DNA of 13,367 nt from Dehalococcoidia bacterium (GTDB lineage: Bacteria > Chloroflexota > Dehalococcoidia > Plut-88900): the NCBI GenBank assembly GCA_012270635.1, contig JAAXHX010000230.1, forward strand, positions 1 through 13,367. Reading direction: 5' to 3'. Positions 6,367 to 13,350 of this stretch are shown here, in pieces (the stretch's first letter is position 1; every line of letters starts with the position of its first letter). A program made the translations under genes and the position numbers. The notes beneath the pieces are model-generated. The model was not told where the DNA came from, did not search any database, and worked only from the letters and a program-made list of their open reading frames with translations.

Positions 6367-7539
6367 ATGGAATCCGTCCTTTCGGGTTACACCATCGTAG
6401 ACCTTTCCCGTGACATGGCGGGGGCCTACGCCTGCATGCTGCTGGGAGACATGGGGGCCGGCGTCATAAAAGTGGAGACCCCCGAGGACCGTGCCTGGCG
6501 AGGCGCAGCCCCCTTCCATCATTGGAACCGCGGCAAGAAGAGCGTGGCCCTCGACTTCTCGGTGGAAGGCGCCCGGGCGCCCTTCGAAGCTATCGTCAAG
6601 TCGGCGGACGTGGTGGTGGAGGACCACCTCCCCCGCGAGGCCCGGGAGCGGGGCCTGGACTACGACTCCCTGGAGCGGCTGAACCCCTTGCTGGTCTACT
6701 GCGCCATCCCACCCTTCGGCGAGGACGGCCCCCTCGCCGACAATCCGGGCAACGACGGCGTGGTCTCCGCTTACTCCGCGCTCATGGGCAACCAGAACGG
6801 GCCGGACGGGCCCCCCGAATACAGCACGGTCCCGGGCCCCAGCTGCGGGTCCGCATTCCTCGCCGCCTACGCCGTAACCTCTGCCCTGTACGTGAGGGAG
6901 ACCCAGGGCGTAGGGCAGAAGATAGAGGTCCCACTTCTCAACGGCTCGATCACCATGCAGGGGAGCGCTTTTGTCCGGGGCCCGGGGCTCGGCGACCCGG
7001 AGGGGCCGGAGAGAGACCCATTGGGTGTGAAGCCAGCTTACCGCCTGTACCAGTGCAGCGACGGCAAGTGGATTTTCATCGCGTGCGGCAACGACACCTT
7101 CTGGGGGAAGCTCTGCCTGGCCCTCGACATGGAAGAATTCACGGTCAACCCGCGGTTCCGGGACGCCCCGTGGTCGTTTACGCCGGAAGACCATGAGATG
7201 GTCAAGATGACTATCGGGGAGAAGATTGGGAGGAGACCGCAGACATATTGGCTGCAACATTTCGAGGAGCACGACGTGCCTTCGGCCCCCGCCGACTCCC
7301 GAGATGACTTCCTAGTCGACCCCCAGGTCCTTTCCGACAACATCCTCCTGCAAGTCGACGATCCGATGCTGGGGATGATGACCCAGCTGGGACCTTTGGT
7401 GACGGTCGGGAGTATGCCGGGTTCGGTGCCCGCCCCGGCCCCGGAACTCGGAGAGCACGGAGTGGGCGTGCTGACGGGGTTGGGGTATGGCGAGGCGGAG
7501 TGTGCGGAGCTGGCAAAGTCGGGGGCGTTGATTTGCTGA
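6367..7539 (+). CDS. CaiB/BaiF family III CoA-transferase, catalytic Asp replaced by Ser
   Basis: Family III CoA-transferase of 390 residues. The family moves CoA between carboxylic acids through an aspartyl-CoA thioester. Family marks are VDLSRDMAGAYACMLLGDMG (11-30), GVIKVE (32-37), WNRGKKSVALDF (53-64) and the C-terminal LGYGE repeat. The position of the nucleophilic Asp (usually near 169, within 'GD..aG') reads GPSCGSAFLAAYAV, so Ser162 occupies it. The next gene, which aligns residue for residue here, has Asp161. Thus this subunit is probably unable to form the acyl-enzyme alone and may pair with its neighbour. Paired family III subunits are known, for example benzylsuccinate CoA-transferase BbsE/BbsF. 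The ribosome site is weak (GAGG, ten bases from the ATG). It overlaps the next gene by 7 bases and heads a three-gene operon. Confidence 0.85.
   Translation: MESVLSGYTIVDLSRDMAGAYACMLLGDMGAGVIKVETPEDRAWRGAAPFHHWNRGKKSVALDFSVEGARAPFEAIVKSADVVVEDHLPREARERGLDYDSLERLNPLLVYCAIPPFGEDGPLADNPGNDGVVSAYSALMGNQNGPDGPPEYSTVPGPSCGSAFLAAYAVTSALYVRETQGVGQKIEVPLLNGSITMQGSAFVRGPGLGDPEGPERDPLGVKPAYRLYQCSDGKWIFIACGNDTFWGKLCLALDMEEFTVNPRFRDAPWSFTPEDHEMVKMTIGEKIGRRPQTYWLQHFEEHDVPSAPADSRDDFLVDPQVLSDNILLQVDDPMLGMMTQLGPLVTVGSMPGSVPAPAPELGEHGVGVLTGLGYGEAECAELAKSGALIC
7521..7535 (+). promoter_or_regulatory. Ribosome binding site supporting a TTG start for the second CoA-transferase
   Basis: GGGGG (7521-7525) lies seven bases before TTG (7533-7535), inside the end of the first CoA-transferase gene. 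The resulting N terminus aligns with that of the first paralogue to within one residue (VDLS at 12-15 versus 11-14), which favours TTG over the GTG at 7500. Confidence 0.5.
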
Positions 7540-8675
7540 CCTCTCCCTTCGCCGACATCAAGGTTGTCGACCTGTCCAGCTACATAGCGGGCGCGCTGTG
7601 TCCCGGTCTGTTGGCCGACTTAGGGGCGCCCGTGATCAAGGTCGAGTCTCTGACCGGCGACCCTTTCCGCAGCCTCGGCCCGACCTTTCAGGACTGGAAC
7701 CGGGGCAAAAGGAGCATCTGCGTGGACTTGAAGTCGGAGGAGGGGCGGGGTGTGCTCTACAGCCTCGTCGAAGACGCAGACGTGGTGGTGGAAAATTATC
7801 GGCCGGGGGTCGCCCGCAGGCTGGGCGCCGACTACGAAACGCTGAGCAGGATAAACCCACGCCTCATTTACTGCTCGGTGTCGGCCTACGGCCAGGAGGG
7901 GCCCTACAGAAGCAAGCCGGGCTTCGACCCCCTGCTCCAGGCCCGCAGCGGCGCCATGGCCTTTCAGGGGGGCGCGTCCAGGCCTCCCGTGTTCCTGGTC
8001 CTCGCCATCTCAGACTACGGCGCGGCTTGTCTGGGGGCCTATGGCGTGTCCCTGGGACTGCTGGCCAGGGCGCGGACGGGAAGGGGCCGGAAGATCGAGA
8101 CCTCCCTGCTCAGGGCGTGCATGGCCACCCAGTCGGGCAGGTACGTGGTGGTGAGGAGCGGTCCGAACGGGGCCCGAGAGGCCGACTACATCGGGGAAAG
8201 CCCCGGATACCGTCTCTACCGGACTGCCGACGGTTGGATATTCCTGGGCGTGAAGTCGGAGGACGAGTGGAAGGCGCTCAACAGGGCTCTCGGCAGGGAG
8301 GCTCCGGATGCGAGCAATGGCTCCTCTTCCGATGAAGCGTTGTCCAGGGCCCTGGCCCGCATCTTCGCCTCCGCGCCCTCCTCGGACTGGATTTCGAGGC
8401 TCGAAAGGGAACGGGTCCCCTGCTCCCCCGTCCAGCAGGTTTCCGACCTCTTAGACGACCTGCAGATGAAGAGGAACGGACTAACCGTGGACTACCATTC
8501 TCCCGACCTGGGCCCCGTGACCCTCAGGGGAACGCCGGTCATGTTCTCTAAAACTCCCGGCGTTTCCGAAAAGGCTGCCCCGTCCCTGGGCCAGCACACC
8601 GACGAGGTGCTCGGCGAAGTCGGGTACTCGGAGCAGGAAATCCTGGGACTGCGAAGCTGCAAGGCGGTAGGATAG
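7533..8675 (+). CDS. CaiB/BaiF family III CoA-transferase with intact catalytic Asp
   Basis: Second family III CoA-transferase, 380 residues from the TTG at 7533; a GTG at 7500 would add 11 residues and lengthen the overlap with the previous gene to 40 bases. Family marks are VVDLSSYIAG (11-20), PVIKVE (33-38), WNRGKRSICVDL (55-66), VVVENYRPG (84-92), the NPRLIYCSVSAYGQEGPY segment (108-125) and PGFDPLLQARSG (129-140). The catalytic Asp is present at 161 (LAISDYGAACLGAYG), so this subunit should be able to form the covalent intermediate. It probably acts with the Asp-less product encoded just upstream, either as a heteromer or as two successive activities. The acyl donor and acceptor are not evident. 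The SDR gene follows five bases after the stop. Confidence 0.88.
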   Translation: MLTSPFADIKVVDLSSYIAGALCPGLLADLGAPVIKVESLTGDPFRSLGPTFQDWNRGKRSICVDLKSEEGRGVLYSLVEDADVVVENYRPGVARRLGADYETLSRINPRLIYCSVSAYGQEGPYRSKPGFDPLLQARSGAMAFQGGASRPPVFLVLAISDYGAACLGAYGVSLGLLARARTGRGRKIETSLLRACMATQSGRYVVVRSGPNGAREADYIGESPGYRLYRTADGWIFLGVKSEDEWKALNRALGREAPDASNGSSSDEALSRALARIFASAPSSDWISRLERERVPCSPVQQVSDLLDDLQMKRNGLTVDYHSPDLGPVTLRGTPVMFSKTPGVSEKAAPSLGQHTDEVLGEVGYSEQEILGLRSCKAVG

Positions 8676-8680
8676 CTGAT

Positions 8681-9460
8681 ATGGCGGGTCAAAAACTGCT
8701 GGACAAGAAGGCCCTGGTAACGGGGGGTGGAGTGGGGATCGGGGAGTCCATCGCCCTGGCCTTTGCCAGGGAGGGCGCCGACGTTGCCATAGCGTCCCGC
8801 AATACGGCGAACCTGGAGCGCGTCGCCGCCAGGATACGGGACTTGGGGCGAAGGGCATTGGCCATAACCGCGGACATCGCCGAGGAAGAACAGGTCAAGA
8901 GCATGGTGGCCCGAACCCTCGCCGAGTTCGGCAGGATAGACGTGCTGGTGAACAACTCCGGCATCCCCGGCCAGTTCCTGGACGTCTCCGACATGGACCT
9001 CGCCGACTGGAACCGGGTCCTGGCAGTTAACATAACCGGAACCATGCTCTGCTGCCGGGAAGCGCTGAGGGACATGCGCGCCCGGAAGTCGGGCAACATC
9101 ATCAACATCTCGTCCATGGCGGGGAAACGGGTCACCCCCAAGCGGAGCTCCTACGTGACCTCCAAGTGGGGGATGCACGGGTTCACGCTGACGTTGGCCA
9201 TGGAGGTCGGGCCCGACAACATCCGCGTCAACTGCATCTGCCCGGGCGCGACGGAGGGAGACCGTATAGAAAGGGTGATCAACGCCTTCGTCGAAAGCTC
9301 GGGGCGGACCTACGAGGAGGTGCGCGCCCGACTGACCAACCGGGCCTCCCTGCGGCGCATGGTGACCCCCGAGGAAGTCGCCGAGTGCGCCGTGTTCTTC
9401 GCCTCCGAGGACTCCAGCGGGATGACCGGCCAGATAGTAGACGTATCGGCGGGGACTTAG
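8681..9460 (+). CDS. SDR-family oxidoreductase, last gene of the CoA-transferase operon
   Basis: Classical SDR, 259 residues. TGGGVGIG is at 14-21, Arg40 at the end of the second strand suggests NADP(H) preference, and NNSG (91-94) replaces the usual NNAG. The catalytic Ser145, Tyr158 and Lys162 have standard spacing. The C terminus ends VDVSAGT where many members have VDGG. The ATG at 8681 is five bases after the CoA-transferase stop with only a weak AGG-type ribosome site, so translation is probably coupled. The likely job is oxidation or reduction of a hydroxy/oxo group on the CoA ester made by the two transferases, as in degradation pathways where an SDR follows CoA activation; this is inferred from context. 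It differs clearly from the SDR at 2860-3636 (Asp41, NNAG), so the two are not recent duplicates. Confidence 0.9.
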   Translation: MAGQKLLDKKALVTGGGVGIGESIALAFAREGADVAIASRNTANLERVAARIRDLGRRALAITADIAEEEQVKSMVARTLAEFGRIDVLVNNSGIPGQFLDVSDMDLADWNRVLAVNITGTMLCCREALRDMRARKSGNIINISSMAGKRVTPKRSSYVTSKWGMHGFTLTLAMEVGPDNIRVNCICPGATEGDRIERVINAFVESSGRTYEEVRARLTNRASLRRMVTPEEVAECAVFFASEDSSGMTGQIVDVSAGT

Positions 9461-9464
9461 CCCC

Positions 9465-10274
9465 TCACCTCCCCAGCCAGTACTCCGCTATGTCTATCCC
9501 TCGCCAGAACTCCACGTTCGGGTGGGACTTGGCGTACCGTATCAACCGCTCCACCGACGTAAGGCGCGCCGGTCGACCGCTGGCCTGGGGGTGCAGGGTC
9601 ATCGTCATCACGTTGCCGTACTTGTAGGCCCCGTCGAACTCGGCGGCATAGGTCTCGTAGACGCTCTGCGGGTCCTGCATCGCGGACCTCACCCCCGCCT
9701 GGGGCACGAATGCGAAGTAGCCGTAATCGTCCAGCACCCATTTAACCGGCACCTCGACCAGCCTCTTGCCGTCGACGTCGTGGACGTAGGGCACGTCGCT
9801 GTCGTGCATGCTGGTGTCGTACGTGAAACCATGCTCCGCCAGCAGGCGAATGGTGTTGAGGCTGGTGTCGAAGAACGGCGCCCGATACCCGAGGGTCTTC
9901 GTCCCGGTCAGCCGTTCCAGGATGGCCATGGACCTTTCGAGGATCTCGGTCTCCTGGTCCAGGGGCATCGTTCCCAACGCCTCGTGCATGTAGCCGTGGT
10001 GCCCGACCTCGTGGCCCCGCCTCACGATATCCCGCACCATGTCCTCGTAGTTCTCCGCCACGTAGCCGGGGATGTAGAAAGTGGCTTTGAGGTCGTAGTC
10101 GTCCAGCATCTTCAGGATGCGGGGCACGCCCCTCTTGGGCCCGTACTCCGCCATGGAAAGGAGACCGGGACGGCTTGCGAACTCGGGGTTTCTCCCGATC
10201 CACGAGCTGACACCGTCGATGTCGAACCCCAGGGTAATTACGCATTGGGTGTCGCCGGGCCATATGCCTGCCAT
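9465..10274 (-). CDS. Polysaccharide-deacetylase-fold (NodB/CE4, HpPgdA or cyclic-imidase-like) hydrolase, copy 3 of 3
   Basis: Cytoplasmic NodB-fold hydrolase of 269 residues. The ATG at 10274 is preceded by AGGAGG six bases away; a longer frame reaching 10412 would run into the neighbouring gene and adds low-complexity sequence. Motifs: FDID (Asp18, Asp20), metal-binding His93 and His97 in GHHGYMHE (91-98), GYRAPFFD (129-136), LDDYGY (181-186) and the LHPQ motif (His228). No signal peptide is present. With the H. pylori PgdA-like sub-group, this points to a soluble enzyme hydrolysing C-N bonds of small cyclic imides, ureides or amides rather than exported chitin-type deacetylation. It lies 35 bases after copy 2 and converges on the SDR gene with four bases between stops. 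It differs from copies 1 and 2 in the substrate-facing segment 155-161 (SMHDSDV instead of SLMDDDA). Confidence 0.85.
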   Translation of the reverse strand: MAGIWPGDTQCVITLGFDIDGVSSWIGRNPEFASRPGLLSMAEYGPKRGVPRILKMLDDYDLKATFYIPGYVAENYEDMVRDIVRRGHEVGHHGYMHEALGTMPLDQETEILERSMAILERLTGTKTLGYRAPFFDTSLNTIRLLAEHGFTYDTSMHDSDVPYVHDVDGKRLVEVPVKWVLDDYGYFAFVPQAGVRSAMQDPQSVYETYAAEFDGAYKYGNVMTMTLHPQASGRPARLTSVERLIRYAKSHPNVEFWRGIDIAEYWLGR

Positions 10275-10286
10275 GGTCTTCCTCCT
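10275..10286 (-). promoter_or_regulatory. Ribosome binding site that decides the start of deacetylase-fold copy 3
   Basis: On the minus strand AGGAGG is followed by AAGACC and then the ATG at 10274. This near-perfect site, and the match of the resulting N terminus (MAGIWPG) to those of copies 1 and 2, rule out the longer frame to 10412. Confidence 0.75.
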
Positions 10287-10309
10287 GGTGCTGATGCTTG
10301 GGATCGGAG

Positions 10310-11128
10310 CTAGGACGGCTCCCGCCCGAGCCACTGGTCGGCTATTTCGTCGCAGCGCATGAAGGCGACGTTCGGGTGGGAGAGGATGTGCTGAAGGGTG
10401 CGCTCGAGGCACGACAACCTGCTAGGGTGCCCCGAGACCTGGGGATGAAGGGTCAGGATGTAGCACCTGCCCTCCCTATAGAGGGTGTCGAACTCGGCGG
10501 TCCAGGTTCGGGTTACGGCCTCGGGGCTGCATAGCGGGCCTCGGACGCCGGCCACGGGTGCGTATCCCCAGAAGGGGAAGTCGTCCAGGTGCCATTGGAT
10601 GGGCAGCTCTGCCAGCCGGGCCCCTCCCACGTCGTGAACGTAAGGCGCGTCGTCGTCCATGAGGCTGGAATCGTAGGTAAAGCCGTATTCCACCAGGAGC
10701 CGCAGGGTGTCGACGCTGATGTCCCAGGATGGCGACCGGTAGCCCATGACCCGCGCCCCGGACTGCCACTCCAGGATTTCGAGACCCTTCTCCAGGGCAC
10801 GACGCTCCTCGCCCTCGTCGAGACTAGCGGGGCGTTCATGGACGTAGCCGTGGTGGGCGACCTCGTGGCCGCGGGCCAGTAGGTCGGGCACTATGCCCGG
10901 GTGGTTCTCGGCGGTGTGGCCCGGTACGAAGAAGCTGCCCTTGATCCCGTATTCGTCCAACAGGTCTAGAATCCTGGGCATCCCGACCTTGGGGCCGTAC
11001 TCCCCCATGGTCATGGCGACGGGCCTCTTGGCGAAGTCGCCGTCCCGGCCCAGCCAGGAACTGACCCCGTCAACGTCGAAGCCGATGTTGACGACGCACT
11101 GGACGCCGTCTTTCCACAGTCCCGCCAT
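10310..11128 (-). CDS. Polysaccharide-deacetylase-fold (NodB/CE4, HpPgdA or cyclic-imidase-like) hydrolase, copy 2 of 3
   Basis: NodB-fold hydrolase of 272 residues. It aligns with copies 1 and 3 from residue 1 to about 258 without a gap. Motifs: FDVD (Asp18, Asp20), AHHGYVHE (His93, His97 as metal ligands), GYRSPSWD (129-136), LMDDDAPY (156-163), HLDDFPFWGY (180-189) and LHPQ (His228). No signal peptide, so it should act in the cytoplasm. The ATG at 11128 directly abuts the TAG stop of copy 1 (no bases between) and its own ribosome site is weak (GAAGAA), so its translation is probably coupled to copy 1. The family label 'polysaccharide deacetylase' may mislead: cytoplasmic members of this sub-group include cyclic imide hydrolases and allantoinase-like PuuE relatives. 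Substrate unknown. Confidence 0.85.
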   Translation of the reverse strand: MAGLWKDGVQCVVNIGFDVDGVSSWLGRDGDFAKRPVAMTMGEYGPKVGMPRILDLLDEYGIKGSFFVPGHTAENHPGIVPDLLARGHEVAHHGYVHERPASLDEGEERRALEKGLEILEWQSGARVMGYRSPSWDISVDTLRLLVEYGFTYDSSLMDDDAPYVHDVGGARLAELPIQWHLDDFPFWGYAPVAGVRGPLCSPEAVTRTWTAEFDTLYREGRCYILTLHPQVSGHPSRLSCLERTLQHILSHPNVAFMRCDEIADQWLGREPS

Positions 11129-11944
11129 CTAGCTGTTCTTCGCCAGCCACTGCTCGGCGATGTCGGCAGCGGTGGTTATGCTTACGTTGGGCTTGGTGAG
11201 CATGTGCTTGATGGTCTCTTCCAGGCCGGCCAGATGGCCCGGGTGCCCCGTGACCTGGGGGTGCATCACAAGCATCATGCAGCGGCCCTCCTGGTACAAA
11301 CCGTCGAACTCGGCTATCCATGTGCGGGCCACGGAGGCCGGGCTGCATCCTGGGCCCCGCAGGTCGGCGGCGGGGACGTAGGCGAAATAGGGAAAGTCGT
11401 CTAGGAGCCAGTGGAAGGGGATCTGGACCACGTTGCCCTTCGGGGTCTCGATCATGTAGGGGGCGTCGTCGTCCATGAGGCTGGAGTCGTAGACGATGCC
11501 CCGCTCGGCCAGAAGGGACATGGAGCGCTCGCTGGCGTCGCCGCCGGGGATGCGGTAGCCGGTGATCTTCCGCCCGGCGGCCTTCTCCAGGGCCTCGAGA
11601 CCCCTGTCCAGGTCCTCGATCTCCTCTTCTAGGGTGAGCTCCGCGGGCCTGCGGTGCATGTACCCGTGGCCCGCCACCTCGTGCCCCCTGTCTATGATCT
11701 CCTTGACGAGGTCGGGGTACTGCTCGGCGGTGAAGCCGGGTATGAAGAACGAGGCCCGGAGCTCGTATTCGTCCAGCAGCCCGAGAATCCTCGGCACCCC
11801 GACCTTGGGGCCGTAGTCGGCGGCGGTCATGACGACGGGCCTGTCTCGGAAGGCCGGGTTCCTGCCGATCCAGTTGCTTTGCGCGTCTATGTCGAATCCC
11901 AGGTTGACGGTGCACTGAGTGAGGCCGGGCCAAATACCGGTCAT
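11129..11944 (-). CDS. Polysaccharide-deacetylase-fold (NodB/CE4, HpPgdA or cyclic-imidase-like) hydrolase, copy 1 of 3, altered motifs
   Basis: First transcribed member of the triplet, 271 residues. The ATG at 11944 has GGGAGG nine bases upstream. The metal ligands are kept: FDID (Asp18, Asp20) and HGYMH (His93, His97), with MHPQ (His228) near the C terminus. Two active-site motifs differ from copies 2 and 3. The residue before His93 is Gly instead of His and Glu98 is Arg (AGHGYMHR). The arginine motif reads GYRIPGGD instead of GYRxPxWD/FD, removing an aromatic residue that would line the pocket. At 21-23 it has AQS where the others have GVS. The fold and metal site look intact, so this is more likely a copy with a new substrate than a dead gene. 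A 71-base gap separates it from rmuC on the same strand; I see no convincing promoter there. Confidence 0.85.
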   Translation of the reverse strand: MTGIWPGLTQCTVNLGFDIDAQSNWIGRNPAFRDRPVVMTAADYGPKVGVPRILGLLDEYELRASFFIPGFTAEQYPDLVKEIIDRGHEVAGHGYMHRRPAELTLEEEIEDLDRGLEALEKAAGRKITGYRIPGGDASERSMSLLAERGIVYDSSLMDDDAPYMIETPKGNVVQIPFHWLLDDFPYFAYVPAADLRGPGCSPASVARTWIAEFDGLYQEGRCMMLVMHPQVTGHPGHLAGLEETIKHMLTKPNVSITTAADIAEQWLAKNS

Positions 11945-12015
11945 ATCTATAAGCCTCCCACGGAAAGCTCGGAGGGGTCTATGGCCCGCTAGTTTACACC
12001 ATCGGGGCGGAGGTA

Positions 12016-13350
12016 TCAGGACATATCTTCCTCTCGGCCCTCTGGGAGAACGGGAGTCGGGGGTGAGGGGTGAATCTTGCGCAGGGCCCTGACCTGCCCG
12101 TTGATGGCTGGGATGTCGGGAATCTCCTGGGTGGAGGAAACTCCAAGCTCTTTGAACCTGCGCGCCGAGGTCAGCACCTGGGACTCCAGGGAACCGACGC
12201 CTTTGTTGAAGTGCTCAACCGTCCGTCCCAGGGCCTTTCCCATGTTTTCCATGTGGGAGGCCCACGTTTCGATCCTGTCGTGCATCTCCATACCCAGCTT
12301 GGCTATCTTCTCGGCATCTCTCGCAAGTCGAACTTCTCTCCAGCCCATCTCCACCGTTTTCAGTAAGGCCATAAGCGTGTTGGGGGTGGCTATCACCACC
12401 CGGCGTTCCATGGCCCAATCGAAAAGGGTGGGATCCCTTTCCAAAGCGGGTAGAAGAAAGAACTCCCCCGGTAAAAACATGACTACGAACTCAGGAGACT
12501 TATCGAAGGACCTCCAGTATGTCTTTTGGGACAGATCTTGAGCACGTTGCTTAACTTGGACGGCGTGTCTTGCTAGGGCTTTGTGCCTCTCATCATCCGT
12601 GTTCGACTCAGTGGCGGTAAGGTAAGCGTCCATTGGCGTTTTGGCGTCGATGATAATGGTGCGTTCGTTGGGCATACGGACCACCATGTCGGGCCGGTCT
12701 TGGCCACCTTTTGCGGAGGGGACCGAGACCTGCTCCTCAAAGTCACAATAGTTGGTCATCCCTGCCAGTTCTACGACGCGCCGGAGCTGAATCTCTCCCC
12801 ATGTCCCGCGCACTTCCGGCCTTTTAAGCGCCGTTGACAGATTGCGCGTCTCCTCTTCCAGGGTCTTGCTGCTTTGAGCCAGTGTCTCGATCTGCTGCTT
12901 CAAACTGCCCTGGGACCGGGCGCGATCGGTCTCGATGCGCTTGAGTTCCTCCGAGAGAGGTTTGACCAGCGTACCTATCTTTTCGTTGGCGTCCTTGAGG
13001 AACCTGTCTCTATTGTCGGAAATCGCCTCCACAGACAGCGCCTTGAACTTGTCTGCCATGATCTTTTCGATACTCGGCTGCTCGGCCAGCCGAGTATTTA
13101 CAGCCACCAGTTGCGCTCTCAAAGAGGCGACCTCCTGGTGACTCTCCGAGGCATCCGCCTCGGCATGGGAAACCCGGGCCTTAAGCTCTACATGCTCTAC
13201 CTCGGTCATTTCGAGCCTTTGTTTGGACAACGCAACGTCCGACTCCAGCTTAGCTCTGGCCCTACCGGTCTTCAGTTGCATCCCGATAGCGCCTATCACC
13301 AGGCCGATGGCCACCCCAATCACCACGCCGACAACTACTGCGAATTCCAT
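12016..13350 (-). CDS. rmuC: DNA recombination protein RmuC
   Basis: RmuC-family protein of 444 residues, complete at the right edge. An N-terminal membrane helix (about 4-24) is followed by a long coiled coil (about 30-175), then the RmuC domain (about 176-420) with its hallmarks RGTWGEIQLRRVVELAGM (181-198), IIIDAKTPMDAYL (232-244) and FLPGE (292-296). Asp221, Asp235 and Lys237 fit the nuclease-like PD-(D/E)xK pattern proposed for the family. In E. coli, rmuC affects inversion rates at short inverted repeats; the biochemical role is poorly defined. The ATG at 13350 has AGGGAGA upstream. The last residues after about 428 (PSPPTPVLPEGRE) look like a translated dispersed repeat, not part of the domain. 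No functional link to the downstream hydrolases is evident. Confidence 0.93.
   Translation of the reverse strand: MEFAVVVGVVIGVAIGLVIGAIGMQLKTGRARAKLESDVALSKQRLEMTEVEHVELKARVSHAEADASESHQEVASLRAQLVAVNTRLAEQPSIEKIMADKFKALSVEAISDNRDRFLKDANEKIGTLVKPLSEELKRIETDRARSQGSLKQQIETLAQSSKTLEEETRNLSTALKRPEVRGTWGEIQLRRVVELAGMTNYCDFEEQVSVPSAKGGQDRPDMVVRMPNERTIIIDAKTPMDAYLTATESNTDDERHKALARHAVQVKQRAQDLSQKTYWRSFDKSPEFVVMFLPGEFFLLPALERDPTLFDWAMERRVVIATPNTLMALLKTVEMGWREVRLARDAEKIAKLGMEMHDRIETWASHMENMGKALGRTVEHFNKGVGSLESQVLTSARRFKELGVSSTQEIPDIPAINGQVRALRKIHPSPPTPVLPEGREEDMS
12038..12073. repeat. Repeat-like sequence forming the 3' end of rmuC
   Basis: The plus strand reads CCCTCTGGGAGAACGGGAG followed by TCGGGGGTGAGGGGTGA. 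This resembles the dispersed CCCTCTCCC...GGGTGAGGG type sequence common in intergenic DNA of many bacteria, whose translation gives 'SPPTPLPEGRG'-like tails. Here it encodes PSPPTPVLPEGRE at the end of RmuC. Borders are approximate and only this copy is in the window. Confidence 0.4.

Noticed and set aside
9451..9464. GGGG-CCCC mini-hairpin between the converging SDR and hydrolase genes as a bidirectional terminator
   Set aside because: A four-base stem without T-runs on either side is too weak to call.
10275..10412. N-terminal extension of the third deacetylase-fold gene to 10412
   Set aside because: It overlaps copy 2, adds Arg/Pro-rich residues with no counterpart in the sisters, and ignores the AGGAGG site right before the internal ATG.
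11070..11933. Arg/Pro/Gly-rich open frame overlapping the first deacetylase-fold gene in another frame
   Set aside because: It is a shadow of the real gene, which has conserved NodB motifs and aligns with two neighbours.
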